From: Chamaecrista fasciculata
Taxonomy: Eukaryota > Streptophyta > Magnoliopsida > Fabales > Fabaceae
DNA length: 64,000 nt
Assembly (NCBI GenBank): GCA_003254925.1
Contig: QANZ01008445.1
Coordinates: 36,821-100,820 of the forward strand
Direction: 5' to 3'
The position numbers and the translations under genes are program-made. Of this stretch, positions 23,401-35,460 are shown piece by piece; within the stretch, counting starts at the first letter, position 1, and every line of letters begins with the position of its first letter. The notes under the pieces were generated by a model. The model was not told where the DNA came from. It did not search any database and worked only from the letters and a program-made list of their open reading frames with translations.

Positions 23401-25490
23401 ATGGGTGCTCCAGGTTCTTGGTGGCTTGCGTTGTTCTTGTTCTTTTTGTTCAGTTCAGGTGATTTTTTTTAATCCTTATGCCATTGAATTTCCTTTAGCC
23501 CCTTGACTCAATATATTGATTTATTTTACCCACAAAATAATTAAGAAAAAAAAGTACATTGATTTACATCATAAACCAAGAGAACTTAAGGTTTATAATA
23601 TAGATGCAGAGGTTGTCATTATCAGCATAGTAAAGCAGTGAATTTTTTTGTGAAAAAAAGAAAAAAGCAATTTTCAATGGTCTTCTCACCGGAAAAGAAA
23701 TGAAAAACTTTTTTCTTGTAAGATCATAGATGAGGATATTTTTGTTTAAAGAAGCCTACAAGGGAAAGAATACTCTTAATCTCAGAGGGACTTTGGTTGT
23801 ATTGAAATGAGTCCTATAACAACACACTTAATATATTCATTTGTTTTAATATAAATTTGCCTTAATAATCTTATTTGAAGTTTATATTAATAAACTTTAA
23901 TATATGTTTACTGTGTATGTATAGTATAGGCCATACATACATGATTATTACAAAAATATATTCATTGAGCGTCTAGATGCCACATTCAGTTCATCCATGC
24001 TCTGTTGCCCAAGAACTATCATAGAAAAATATTGGGTGATTTATAGATAGGAGTTTTAACTTTTAGTCATTTGCAAAGGTCTCTACTCTTTAGGCTTAGG
24101 TTTAAAGGTGTGTCCACCATTTGTACCAAAAAAGCCATGCAATTCCAATTTCATCAAGAAATAATGTTACTATGATGTTTCTTTTTCAGGTCAAGGTACA
24201 GCCAAATTGTTTGTAGATGAAGAAAACCAGGATATCTTCTCATCACCACCATCTGTATTTACTACACAACTAGATGGAGTTCCTATTGTGAACCCCACAT
24301 CTCCAGGCACAGACAATCCTTACCCTACAGTGAACCCAACAAATCCTCAAGCACCAGACACAACAGGGCAAACCCCAACAACCCCAGACACAAACCCAAC
24401 AACATCTCCTCAAACACCCGACACGACCGGCCAAACGCCGACAGTCCCAAACACAAACACTAACCCGACACCGACACCGACCACAACCACTCCGACATCA
24501 TCATCGGGTGGTCAATGGTGTGTTGCAAACCAAGGAGCTTCAGACACTGCCTTGCAGGTAGCTCTTGATTATGCTTGTGGCTATGGAGGTGCAGATTGTT
24601 CAGCAATCCAACCTGGTGCAAGTTGTTATAATCCAAACACTGTGCGAGACCATGCTTCTTATGCGTTCAATGATTACTACCAGAAGAATCCAGCACCTAC
24701 GAGCTGTGTTTTTGGAGGAGCAGCAACACTTACAAGCACTGACCCAAGTAAGAATGCCATCAAACATTAATTATTTGTTGTTCTCATTTTAGGGAGAATC
24801 TCCAATTCTTTACATTTTTATGCTTTGCTTCTCTCCCTAAGCAGAATAATATATCTCTAGCTAGTTTTGCATTACACAAATAAATGAATAAATAAACCGG
24901 CACTGAGCTCACTGTCCTTTTCATAAAATTGTGTTTATTACCTATTTGCATAACTGGCTATTACATTATAATGGGCAAAAAACTTTCATAAAGTTCCTTG
25001 AGTGTTTACTATCAGATTACCTAATAAGAATATAACTTATGGACAAGATCTATTAAAAGATATGAACATGTAATCATAAGTTGTAAGAAATACTTTCTTT
25101 GTTACATCAAAATAGGAAATGACATTTAGCATCGCTGCAGGTAATGGAAACTGCCACTATGCATCACCCAAAGCACAAAGGTGAGAATTCATAACACTTC
25201 ATCCTATAATGAACAGAACTTGAAAAGTAATCAATCTTGTACCTCCTAACATATATTTGTATTGCAGCGTCAGTCCACCTCCACCAACAACCTATGAAAG
25301 CCCGCCAAGTCCCCCTAGTCCTATGACTCCAATGACTCCAAGCACGACAATGCCGGGTGGCGGATCGACAGTCTTTGGTTCAGAACCAACCGAAAGCCCC
25401 AACGCAGCCACATCTGCTTCTTCATCATTGCTGCTCTTGTTCATCACATGTGGCATGTGGGTCACACTTCTGGTAGCAAACCATTCCTAG
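23401..25490 (+). CDS. X8-domain GPI-anchored protein (callose-binding type)
   Basis: Exons 23401-23458, 24190-24747, 25141-25180 and 25268-25490 join in phase to 292 aa. Order: signal peptide (about 1-21, '[13 protein letters not shown]'); Pro/Thr-rich linker with repeated 'PDTTGQTPT' units (about 45-125); X8 (CBM43) domain from Trp129 to about 212 with the six expected Cys and the '[14 protein letters not shown]', '[12 protein letters not shown]' and 'SCVFGG' motifs; Pro/Ser/Thr tail; C-terminal hydrophobic stretch 'LLLLFITCG' typical of a GPI signal. X8 domains bind beta-1,3-glucan (callose), and the relatives called PDCB sit at plasmodesmata. Here a long linker precedes X8, unlike PDCB1, so it fits the wider X8-GPI group. 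No catalytic glucanase domain is present. The long intron 1 (731 nt) separates the signal peptide from the rest. Confidence 0.93.
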
Positions 25491-28400
25491 AACAGGAAGA
25501 AGGTTGAGTCATTCTTGATGAGATACTCTGCAACTGACCATGTTCCGACAGTTATTGTGATGCTAAAAGGAGGCAGAGAATTGACAGTGCCATATTTGTT
25601 AACAAGAGATTCTTGGGTGGACTGGTCTATCAAAAATAGATTAGATCAAGCCAAATATTAACAGACATGTAAGCAAGTTATAAGGGTCTGTTGAAAATTA
25701 TGATTGACATGCTTATATGTCTGTTTGTGATTGACTTGATTTATCTATCTTCAATATACAAGCCTTCCCAAGAATTTTTCTTTGTTAAACACAGCCAAGC
25801 CATCAGAAATTAGTGGCATTTTTCATTTATCTATGCCCTTTAGTTGATCATGATACGCACATAATTGGTAGAGCAAAAGGATCTCTCTAGGTTCCTGTAG
25901 ACAGTTTTTCTGCAGTATTAGAACAATAAATTTATGGATAATTTTCTGTCATTTAGAAGTTAGAACTTCTGTTTCATTGAAACTTTCTGTAACTAATGAC
26001 AATGAGCATACTGTCTAATAATTAATTACTCCAAAGAAATTCTTAAATTTAGTTCATATGTAGGATTTCTCAAAAAACTTAAACATAGATTCTGTCTCTT
26101 AACTTTACAGGTTACATGGGATTCTCCTTCTATCAACATCTGACTTGAACGTTATGAAAATCTCTCAGAGAAATAATGAATAATCTTATAAAATATATCA
26201 TTATTGTTATCATATTTTTCAAAGAATTATTGTATTAACAGTTGTATAACTCTTGATTTAACTAGTAAATTGTTATGAGTTTGTGTGTTCAAGTTTGTCA
26301 ATCGAGTTTTCTCACATCTCAACCTGTACTTTGACAAACTCCTGGTGAACTCATCCTATTAGTGAAATTGAATAAAATTGCAAGTTAAAAATCAATTGCG
26401 TGAGTCTTAATCATACGAGTTCAAGTTTATCAATCGAGTTTACTCACTTCTCAACCTGTACTTTGACAAACTCCTGGTGTACCATATCTGTTCAAGGCCA
26501 TTTGTCTGAACAAAATATGGCTTCAACTGCCAAACCCATTTTCCTTCTTCATCATCAATAGTTGTTTAGCATATTGACATGGTTAGGGAATAACAAGCAC
26601 ATAACAGCTGGTATTTTCATCCTGTCAACTGATCTTTCTATCCAATTTAAGATCTGGTGATAAGTCAAAGTTGAAACTAAATGATACAACCTAGGCCTTT
26701 AATGTTAACATTTCACCATGACTCAAATTCCTGTCGATCACATTGGCTAGTTTTGCACTAGTTTTCTAGTCACGGGCAAACACTACAATACCAATGTCAT
26801 CACCTACATTGCATGATTGCAACTATCTATAAGGTAATGCCTCGATGCCAATCATAGATACTTTCGTCATGAGGAGAACCTAATCCAAAAATCTAGCTTA
26901 TTGGGTGGAAGGGTCCTATAACTTAAATATCTCCTTGTATTTCTATTTTTACCCAATTTCAGAACCTGTAAGTGTATGGATAAATCAATCAGACAGATTC
27001 GGAAGCAGAATTATTGAGCAACCTATTTTGCAGTCCAAATTTGGGATTTGGGTGGATAGTTGATCACAGGAATCAAGGATTTTTAGAAGTTTCATAAGAA
27101 ACCTGACATGCAAGTTTTTCACCATCTCAATCCTATATTGCCATAGACCACAAATCCTATGTTGTATCAAAGCTAGACAAGCATTTTAGTTGAGATTCAC
27201 TGCTTTACCACTTTCATTCCTTGCCTTTCACTCTGCTGTGTGTTGCAACCCATGAGAGACCATGTAGGAGGGATCAAAATTTCAGCAAAGAGATGGATTA
27301 CTGGTTTTGCAAAATGATGAAGATGCAAAGATGTGCAACAAAAAGAAAATCCACCTTTACCTCTTCCCCCTCTCAATGAGCAATAAAACATTCAAAACTT
27401 CAAAACAAAGATGCAAAACACTTTCATATGTTTCTCTTCCTATAACACTTCCCTAGGACTCTGTTTATAATCACTAAAAAGAACAGCCTAAATCCACCTT
27501 CATTCAAAAACTTGAATTGAGAACAAAGATTTACCAAGAACACAGCCCAAATGTAACATACTACCAATCTCCAAAAACCAATGTCCTGCATTCAAATTTT
27601 CTGAAAAATTAAGGAAAAAACTAGCTTATATACACAGTCTCGCCCACAAAATTTGGGGTAAAAAACGAGAAAGAAAGAAAGATTTCGCTTCCTTAAATAT
27701 TGTCTTCTGTCAGATAACACACATTCTCAAAATCACACTCCCGAGGATAAAAAAAACAAGTAACTGGGCAAACCGTAAACCTAAAATAAGAGATCTGACA
27801 ATTGTAAAGCAATATTATGGGAAGAAAAACAAGGAAAGGCAAAACCATGTCTGGGTAAACTTCACATACCTTATTTCTCTCTCGTATTCTTTTTTTTTTT
27901 TGATCCAACTCTCTCGTATTCCATTGTTTCTCAATCTCACTTTCACACACCAACCTAGAACTTTGAAGGGTCGACTTAGATTGGTCAAATGTTCAAATTG
28001 GTACTAAATTTATGTCCTCAAGTTCATTTTGGTATTAAATATTTCAAAATGTTCAAATTGGTCCCTCAGTTATTTTTCGTTCCATATTAGTCCCTTAGTT
28101 CTCTCTCCCATTATGTGCAGAAATCTATGGTCAAACTAAACTTCTCTAAACAAAAATTTGAGTCACCGATTATCAATTAAGTCAACTAACACGTCAATTT
28201 TTTCCATTAGTTTTACTAACAGAGTTAGGTAATGTAATTCAATTGACTCAAATGTAAAAGATTGACGGTACAATTGACCTATAAAAAGTTTGGGGGTACG
28301 AATGAAACTGACCCAATACTTTGAGGATACCAGGAATACTTTTGCTTTTATTTAACTAATATTTATTTTGATTTATGCAATTTTTAGTTAATTATATATT

Positions 28401-28625
28401 AAAATTTAGTTGAATTAATATTTATTTTTGATAATGCTAAAATTAATTTAACGAGTTGTTAAAATAAAATACAATTTGTCCATTACCGAAGCACTAGCTA
28501 GCTTATAATTGAAAGGATTCAATGAACTCTAAGAAAAATATAGGGGTAGTTTTGACAACTAATAAGGACAACCCATCTCTTGTTATTTTAGATTAATCAA
28601 GTTGTTCAATTATTTAATTTTTTTT
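25491..28625. other. Intergenic region between the X8 and GDSL genes
   Basis: Begins with the X8 3' untranslated region. A direct repeat of about 60 bp ('ctcaacctgtactttgaca') occurs at about 26287-26350 and 26417-26478. A degraded foldback block with 'caaattggtccctcag' lies at about 27985-28335. I see no convincing exon on either strand. Confidence 0.5.
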
Positions 28626-28934
28626 CACGTAAAAATTACCAAACAAATTGCAAGATTTAATTTAGATGAATGTGGTTGTCTTTCAACATTAATTCTAATT
28701 GAGCTTACCTATTTAACTAACTTGGCTATTTTTATATATTTTTTTTCTATATTGGTAATTTAAATGCATATATAAATTCTCATGTAAAAATTACCAAACA
28801 AATTGCAAGATTTAATTTAGATGAATGTGGTTGTCTTCCAACATTAATTCTAATTGAGCTTACCTATTTAACTAACTTAGCTATTTTTATATTTTTTTTT
28901 CTATATTGGTAGTTTAAGTGCATATATAAATTCT
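28626..28934. repeat. Two-copy tandem duplication carrying the GDSL TATA box
   Basis: Unit 1 is 28626-28780 and unit 2 is 28781-28934 (155 and 154 bp), nearly identical, joined without spacer. Each unit ends 'catatataaattct', so each holds a TATATAAA box (28769 and 28923). Confidence 0.85.
28923..28930 (+). promoter_or_regulatory. Proximal TATA box of the GDSL gene
   Basis: TATATAAA 82 bp before the ATG at 29012. A duplicate TATA box lies 154 bp further upstream at 28769, inside the tandem duplication. Confidence 0.5.
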
Positions 28935-29011
28935 CATGCATGATGATATCAAATACCATTCAATACCATACAAAACATAATTAAGGCTTCCATATTCAAG
29001 AAGCTAGAGAT

Positions 29012-31210
29012 ATGGCAAATCCAAAATTCTTATTGTTGGTTTTATCCTTGATTGCCCATCATGTCCTCACCAGCAATGCAGATGACAAACATCCCATAGT
29101 ACCAAGCATGTATATCTTTGGTGATTCCATAGCAGATGCTGGAAACAACAACCATCTAGATACTGCGCTAGCAAAGGCAAATTGGCCTTATGGCATCGAT
29201 TTTCAAAATAAAACTGGCCGATTCACTAATGGTAAAAACGGAGCTGATTTTCTGGGTAAGTTAATTTATGCATAGTACTAAATATGACGAGTAAATTGTT
29301 TAATTTTATGACTGTTATGTATTGAGTACGAAAGGTAATGATTTGGCTCACGAAAGATGATTGATTTCTCAATTTAGTCTTTGAAAAATAAAATTATAAA
29401 ATTTAATTATCCAAAGATACAATTATGATCAATGTAATCATTTTGTTAAAATGATTAACAAATAATTATTGATAAATTTGATGGGATTCTAAATTTTGTT
29501 GACACAACACTACACTTAACATTTAAAGTTAAAAAAATATACTAACTATTAAATTTGAATTAATATCTTAGTGAAAGGACCAGCAAATTGATTATATTTA
29601 CATATTTTAAAAACTCAATTTTATAATTTCACTTTTTTTTATGACTAAATAATTAATTTAGACTTGTGCATTTTACAATGTATCAAACAAACATGATTGT
29701 AATATTGGGATTGCATATGAGTGATTCCCATCTTACAACTATGTCAAGCCTTGGATATAGTGTGGCATACTGGCATACAAAACACTTATTTTATTCAATG
29801 CTCTATATTGCCACTAATTAATTAGTTACTTTAGACTCAAAGTAAAGCTTTGGCTTGAGCAACAATAACTTCAAATTTTATATCTCCTTTCAATTTCACT
29901 CAATAACATAATACTTACATTATTTATCATTCTTATACAGCTGAATTTTTAGACTTGCCATTACCTCAAGCATACTTAAATCTCTCTGATTCCGAGAGAA
30001 GTAAAGCAACTACTGTAGTGAATTATGCATCAGGAGGTTGTGGAATCTTAAACACAACAAGAGCTGTAAGATGACAAAGCTTCTCACAAAATTTCATCAT
30101 GTGTTCCATTATTTAGATCTGCCTCCAAAAATTACAATTTTCAATTCATCACAAATCTTCATATAGTTTCTAACAATCTTATAATTTCATCATGATTAAG
30201 GGAGGATGTCTATCTCTATCGCAACAAGTTGAATACTTCACCATTACTGCAACAAAAGATCTCCCAAAAGCCTTCAAGAAAAATAAGGAATTGAGCCAAC
30301 ACCTTGCCAAATCCATGTATCTTCTCTTCATTGGAAGTAATGATTATATTCCTCAAGTGAATCAAAACATCACAAGCAAATATAGTCCTCAAGACTTTGC
30401 AGATCTTGTCATTGATGAACTTACAAAACATATCAAGGTTCATTCTAATTATTATACTTTTCACTTTCCTTAGAGAGTTAAACGTTTGAATTTGACTTTA
30501 CTGCGTGATATTAACTTTAGATTTTGAAATATGACGAGTTCGCTAGACACAAATTATCTTTCCTTTCTATCGCATAATCAAATAACTTTAAATCAAGGGG
30601 TGAACTCAAACTTTGAGAACTCAAACTTTGAGAAATCTAGTCAAAAGTTATTGTTAACACAATCTATGTTATTTGAATCATTTGTAGACACTTTATGATC
30701 TTGGAGCTAGAAAGTTTATGGTGATGGGCCTTGCAAATTGTGAGCGAAGTCAATATACAACACCATCTTGTTATTCAAGATACTACAACGAAAAGCTTCC
30801 TCAAAGGATGAAAGACTTGCAAAAGAAACTCCCCAGTCTACTATACACAATATTTGATGCTTTTGGTATATACACAAAAATGTTTGAAAATGCTAAAAAA
30901 TATGGTAAGCAAAGAAAATGAAAAGGCTATTGTTGAGTTGTTAAATATTTTTTTAAAAAATATTATAATAACCTTTTAAAAAATGCTCTTAATTATGATT
31001 TCCTTGTTTATATGTACAGGAATCACAAACATAAAAGTGCCTTGCTATGTTCATGGTCAACCTATTTGTCCAGACAGATCAAAGTACAATCAGTTTGATG
31101 TGCCTGGCCATCAAACAGAAATCTCATTTGAGATTGCTTCAAAGGAATGCTTTAATGGAACTGGTTGTAATCCTACTCTTTTTACGTTGGCCATGGAAGA
31201 GATCTACTAA
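29012..31210 (+). CDS. GDSL esterase/lipase (SGNH hydrolase), altered Asp-His spacing
   Basis: Exons 29012-29255, 29941-30065, 30201-30437, 30688-30904 and 31020-31210 join in phase to 337 aa, slightly short for the plant family (about 350-370). Signal peptide about 1-23 ('FLLLVLSLIAHHVL'), so the product is probably secreted. Block I 'YIFGDSIADAGNN' gives nucleophile Ser39; block II is 'NYASGGCGIL'; block III is 'FIGSNDY' (Gly168, Asn170). The last block normally reads D-x-x-H ('FWDxxHPTE'); here it is 'FDVPGHQTE', with Asp301 and His305 separated by three residues and the Pro after His lost. The spacing from the preceding Cys is also shorter than usual. The enzyme may have weak or changed activity. 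The five-exon layout is typical of the family. The physiological substrate cannot be read from sequence. Confidence 0.91.
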
Positions 31211-31324
31211 CCATGTGAAATAGAAGAAAGATTAAAATAATTCTATCTCTATTAATTAAGAGAGAGAGAGCTGAGTGGGGAGAGAGAAGTTGTGGTGTGA
31301 AATAAACTAAAACTCTCATTTATT

Positions 31325-31566
31325 TCTTCTTTTTTACATTTTGATTCTATTATAAAGAAAAAAGACTTTAATGTAAAAATTCAAACTTTTAAGAGTTAAA
31401 AATCAATTGTCTTTTTTTTTTTAATGAAAAAATGGATGAAAAACGTTTAAGGGACCAACTTTGCCAAGTTTTAGATAACTGAGGGATCAATATGAAACAA
31501 AAAATAACTGAAGGATCAATTTGGAACATTGAGCATAACTGAGGGACCAAAATAGGACTTTAGCCT
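31325..31566. repeat. Dispersed 'gaggGACCAAAATaGgAC' repeat, copy B
   Basis: Same block as 44-275, lying just after the GDSL gene and followed by a (TA)n run at about 31591-31631. Confidence 0.6.
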
Positions 31567-31593
31567 TTATAACATACACACATTCCAAAATAT

Positions 31594-31631
<38 letters not shown>

Positions 31632-31801
31632 TTGCTTAATGAATTGTGTAAAAAAGAGAGTTGATAATTTTAATTATTTGTTGCTTAAATTCATTATGAT
31701 TAACCTATCATAATTAAACATATTCTTCAAAGTTGCAAATTTATAATATGTGGTAAATGTTTTCTTGTCCCTGATTTAACAAAAAAACTAAATTAAAAAA
31801 A

Positions 31802-32719
31802 GGCTCAAGTGCACTTTTGGTCCCATAACTATGACAAAGGTTTCATTTTCGTCCCATAACTTTTTTTGTTGCAATTTTGGTCCCATAACTATGACTAAGG
31901 TTTCATTTTGGTCCCATAACTTTTTTTGTTGCAATTTTGGTCCCATAACTTCTCAAAAGGCTCCACCGTTAGTCCCTTGGTGAATTCCATCCATATTTAG
32001 CCGTTAAGTATGACGTGACATAGTAACTAGGATCATGATGTGGCAAAATAAGATGAAGTGGACTGAAATAGGATCTATATGCAACATATTAAAACTTATC
32101 TATACCCAACCACAAAATATACAAAGAGTGGTACTGACAAAGACCAATCTGGTGGGGAAGTAGAGACTTCAAGCAGAAGGCGCCGACGAAGTCAATGGGA
32201 TCCTCAGTCAGAGTCGAACGACCAAAGCGGCGGCGACGGCGAATCGGAAAGCGGAACGAGGAAGAGGAAGTCCCGTTGGGCTGACGAGGAAGAGGAAGTC
32301 CCGTTGGGCTGACGAGGAAGAGGAAGTACCACTCTTTGTATATATTGTGGTTGGGTATAGATAAGTTTTAACATGTTGCATATAGATCTTATTTCAGTCC
32401 ATTTCATCTTATTTTGCCACATCATGATCCTAGTCACTATGCCACGTCATACTTAACGGCTAATATATGGATGGAATTCACCAAGGGACTAACGGTGGAA
32501 CCTTTAGAGAAATTATGGGACCAAAATTGTAACAAAAAAAGTTATGGGGCCAAAATGAAACCTTTGTATATTTTATGGGACCAAAATTGCAACAAAAAAT
32601 TTTATAGGACCGAAATGAAACCTTTGTCATAGTTATGGGACCAAAATTGCAACAAAAAAAGTTATGGGACCAAAATGAAATCTTTGTCATAGTTTTGGGA
32701 CCAAAAGTACACTTAAGCC
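31802..32719. mobile_element. Gene-fragment-carrying MULE-like element (Pack type), copy 1
   Basis: 918 bp. Begins GGCTCAAGTGCACTTTTGG and ends AAAAGTACACTTAAGCC. Flanked by a perfect 9-bp duplication TTAAAAAAA (31793-31801 and 32720-32728), the Mutator signature. Both arms of about 300 bp are complementary. The centre (about 32135-32330) is foreign, GC-richer sequence matching the N-terminal region of plant splicing factor 1. No transposase is encoded, so it must be moved in trans. Confidence 0.9.
32079..32312 (+). pseudogene. Chimeric ORF with captured splicing factor 1 fragment, copy 1
   Basis: A 77-codon frame opens with an ATG in the left transposon arm ('[12 protein letters not shown]') and continues in frame into SF1-like sequence: '[19 protein letters not shown]' and '[15 protein letters not shown]'. 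In SF1/branch-point-binding protein the RRSRW-type motifs are ligands for U2AF65. The first motif is changed here (RSQWD). A 27-bp tandem duplication ('gaggaagaggaagtcccgtt') sits at the 3' end of the fragment. No KH domain or other SF1 parts are present. Translation is unproven. Confidence 0.7.
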
Positions 32720-32883
32720 TTAAAAAAATAAACAAAAGCAAAAAATTAAAACAAGAAGCTTCTCCAATATCTTATGATCGAGTTCTTAAAAAGTGTTTGA
32801 AGAAGGTTCTAGAGTAATTTAACATTTTAACTATCGTCTACATTCAATGTTCTACCCTTGATTCTAGATCTCAATTCCGTTTA

Positions 32884-33313
32884 GGGTAAATTACACTTTG
32901 GTACCCTGTAGTTTGACCCTATTTCACTTTGGTACCCTGTGGTTTGAAACTTGACACTTTGGTACCCTGTGGTATTCTCCATTAACACTTTGGTACCCTT
33001 TGGAGCTATTTTGTAATTTTAACCACAACAAATTTTGCAAAAATTACATAATGACCCTAAAAAATTTTCAAAAAATTACAAATAGGTCCCTGGATACATA
33101 TTATATAGGGACTAAAATGAAAAATTTAAAATTTTTTTGGGGTCAATATGTAATTTTTGTAAAATTTATTATGGTTAAAATTACAAAATAGGTCCAAAGG
33201 GTACCAAAGTGTTAATGGAGAATACCACAGGGTACCAAAGTGTCAAGTTTCAAACCACAGGGTACCAAAGTGAAACAGGGTCAAACCACAGGGTACCAAA
33301 GTGTAATTTACCC
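32884..33313. mobile_element. MULE-like inverted-repeat element, perfect 9-bp target duplication
   Basis: 430 bp. Begins GGGTAAATTACACTTTGGTA and ends 'accaaagtgtaatttaccc'. Flanked on both sides by TTCCGTTTA. Same family as the element in intron 1 of hAT-derived gene 2. Confidence 0.9.
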
Positions 33314-33396
33314 TTCCGTTTATATAGAAGACTTTATCATTAGAAAATATCAAGCCATCTCTTACATAATATGCCGCCACTAACAAAAATTGTAGA

Positions 33397-34131
33397 GAGC
33401 GTTTGGTATACGGATTATTTTTTTATTTTCGGGAATCACATTCACAAGATTATAAGAATGTCTGTTTTGATGAGTTAAAATAATCTTAGGATTATTTTGC
33501 AATATTCTCAGGAATGTTACAGTCTTGTGTTTGGTTATGTTTAATACTTTTACATATATGCCCTTGACTTTTTATTCTCAACAATAGTTTATCAAATGTG
33601 GAAATTCTTCAAAACAACTTATGAGAAAAATACTATATTATAAAAAAATAATTATGTTATAATTAAAATTTTTTAAATAACATTAATAGATTCATGTGAA
33701 AAATACTATTTCATAACACAATATTCATAATTCTCAACATAATAAAATTGTCTAAAAAAGTCTTACTCAAAAAATAACTGAAATAATTCTCAAAATAATA
33801 AGAAAATAAAAAATGCATACTACTTATGAGTTACTAAGAACATGACGCACAAGATCTTTTTTCAACCCTAGATCCAAAGTGAAGAAATAATCAATAAGAT
33901 TGTTATCCTTTGTTATGATGCTTGCATTCTCTCTAAATCAGTTAATCCTTCAACTAATTTTAACTCTTCAGACACTTTCATTCTTCTCTCTGCCATCTCT
34001 TTTTCATGTTTGAAGCAAGATGCAAGTTTAAGTATATTTGAATTAGATGCTTCATAAAAACTAATCTGTGTCAACGATTTTACTTTCTGCCACCTCTTTC
34101 TCATGTTTCTAATCCGTGTACCAAACACCTC
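33397..34131. mobile_element. Inverted-repeat element with 'GTTTGGTATACGGATTA' ends
   Basis: The left end 'gagcgtttggtatacggatta' matches the complement of 'taatccgtgtaccaaacacctc' at the right. About 735 bp with no transposase coding I can recognise. No clear target duplication, so the class is uncertain. Confidence 0.5.
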
Positions 34132-35084
34132 CTTAAAGTTTTACTTTCTTACTCTATGTCAACAATTTTATAGAATGATGCGATCGAAATGAAAATAGCG
34201 GTGAAGTTAAAGAAAAGTATAATTAATGGATATCACATACAGCAAAAGATGTGTCTATAATCTTATATCTTATTCCAATATCATTCCATGTAAAAATCTA
34301 TATTGAGCCAAATTGAGTGAATAAGTGATTTTCAAAATGGTTGAAAATTAAATTTGTTTGGATTTTATGTAATAAGGTTTTTTATGAAAAAAGAAATCCC
34401 TTTTCTTTCATCAACCTCTTTTTTACATCCTTCATCAACCTTTTAATCAAGTCTCTTTTGGTTTTCAATTTTACTTTGGGCAAAAATACTTTTTGGTCTC
34501 TAAATTTATATCAATTTTTAATTTTGTCTTTAATTTTTTTTTCTATCAATTTTGTCCTTAATATTTTACATTTTGGTCAATTTCATTCTTTGCTATTATT
34601 TTAGCTAAATATTAACGACATATTCTGCATAGTTAATAACATGTAATGTAAAATTGATAGAAAAAGAAACTCAAATTAAAAAACAAGATAAACTTTATCG
34701 TTAATTTATTGAAATAAGCTAGTTAAAAGATGAAATTAACCAAAATATAAAATATTAAGGATGTAGTTGACAATAAAAAATATTAAAGATGAAATTGAAA
34801 GTTGATATAAAATTTGAGATTATTTGGACAAATATCTTTTCGCTCTAGAAAATATTTAATCACTTAAAAAAACTCTATAAAGTCTATATTAAGGGCCTCT
34901 TTAGTAGATCTACTCTTTTTGCTAAATATGTTGGAGAAGAAATAGGAAGCGCTTTCCTTAGAGAGGGAAGAAAGATGTATTGCCTCTATCTTTTTTTTCT
35001 TTTCTCTGTTTTTAAATATTGGAGTAGATATGTTTTCTTCAAGTATTTGAGAGGAGATATAGATTTATCTATTGATATCCTTAG
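34132..35084. other. AT-rich intergenic sequence with foldback block
   Basis: Phrases such as 'ttggtctctaaatttatatcaa' and their complements at about 34480-34850, also found at 45918-46235. No gene seen. Confidence 0.5.
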
Positions 35085-35260
35085 GTGTGTTGTCCGAGTT
35101 TCTTTGATTCTCCTTTGTAATCAGTTCTAAGAGTTCATGACTGAGTTTTATTGTTAGATTTGAGTTATGTGTGTATCTCCTTTAATGTATAATCTTATAC
35201 TTTTGTACTCTCTTTCTCGTGAATGAAGTTCATATTAAAAATAGAAAAAAAGAAAAAAGA
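35085..35260 (+). repeat. Retroposon (LINE-type) 3' end
   Basis: 'cttttgtactctctttctcgtgaatgaagttc' followed by an A-rich tail looks like the 3' end common in plant LINEs. It abuts a LINE fragment on the opposite strand. Confidence 0.45.
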
Positions 35261-35460
35261 AAAGAGGATTCCCAAACAGCATAATCAGTGGATTGTCTCC
35301 TCCCAACTCCAACCAAGCAATCTGCGGCACGGTTCCCTTCCCTCTTCACATGAAAAAATTTGAAGAAGGACCAATCTGAATCCTAAACTCCATGAAAGTT
35401 TGAGAATTTCACAGATTCCCCAAAGCTGTGCATTAAGAACTCCACACGTCCCCAGTTTTA
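35261..35460 (-). pseudogene. LINE RNase H domain remnant
   Basis: On the minus strand one frame reads 'NAQLWGICEILKLSWSLGFR' and a shifted frame reads 'FFHVKREGNRAADCLVGVG'. Both are typical of the RNase H domain of plant L1-type LINEs. The stretch normally between them is deleted and the frame is broken, so it is a dead fragment. Confidence 0.7.

Noticed and set aside
26900-27960. Small open frames between the X8 and GDSL genes as genes
   Set aside because: All are under 90 codons, with no domains, no consistent splice sites and no coding-like composition.
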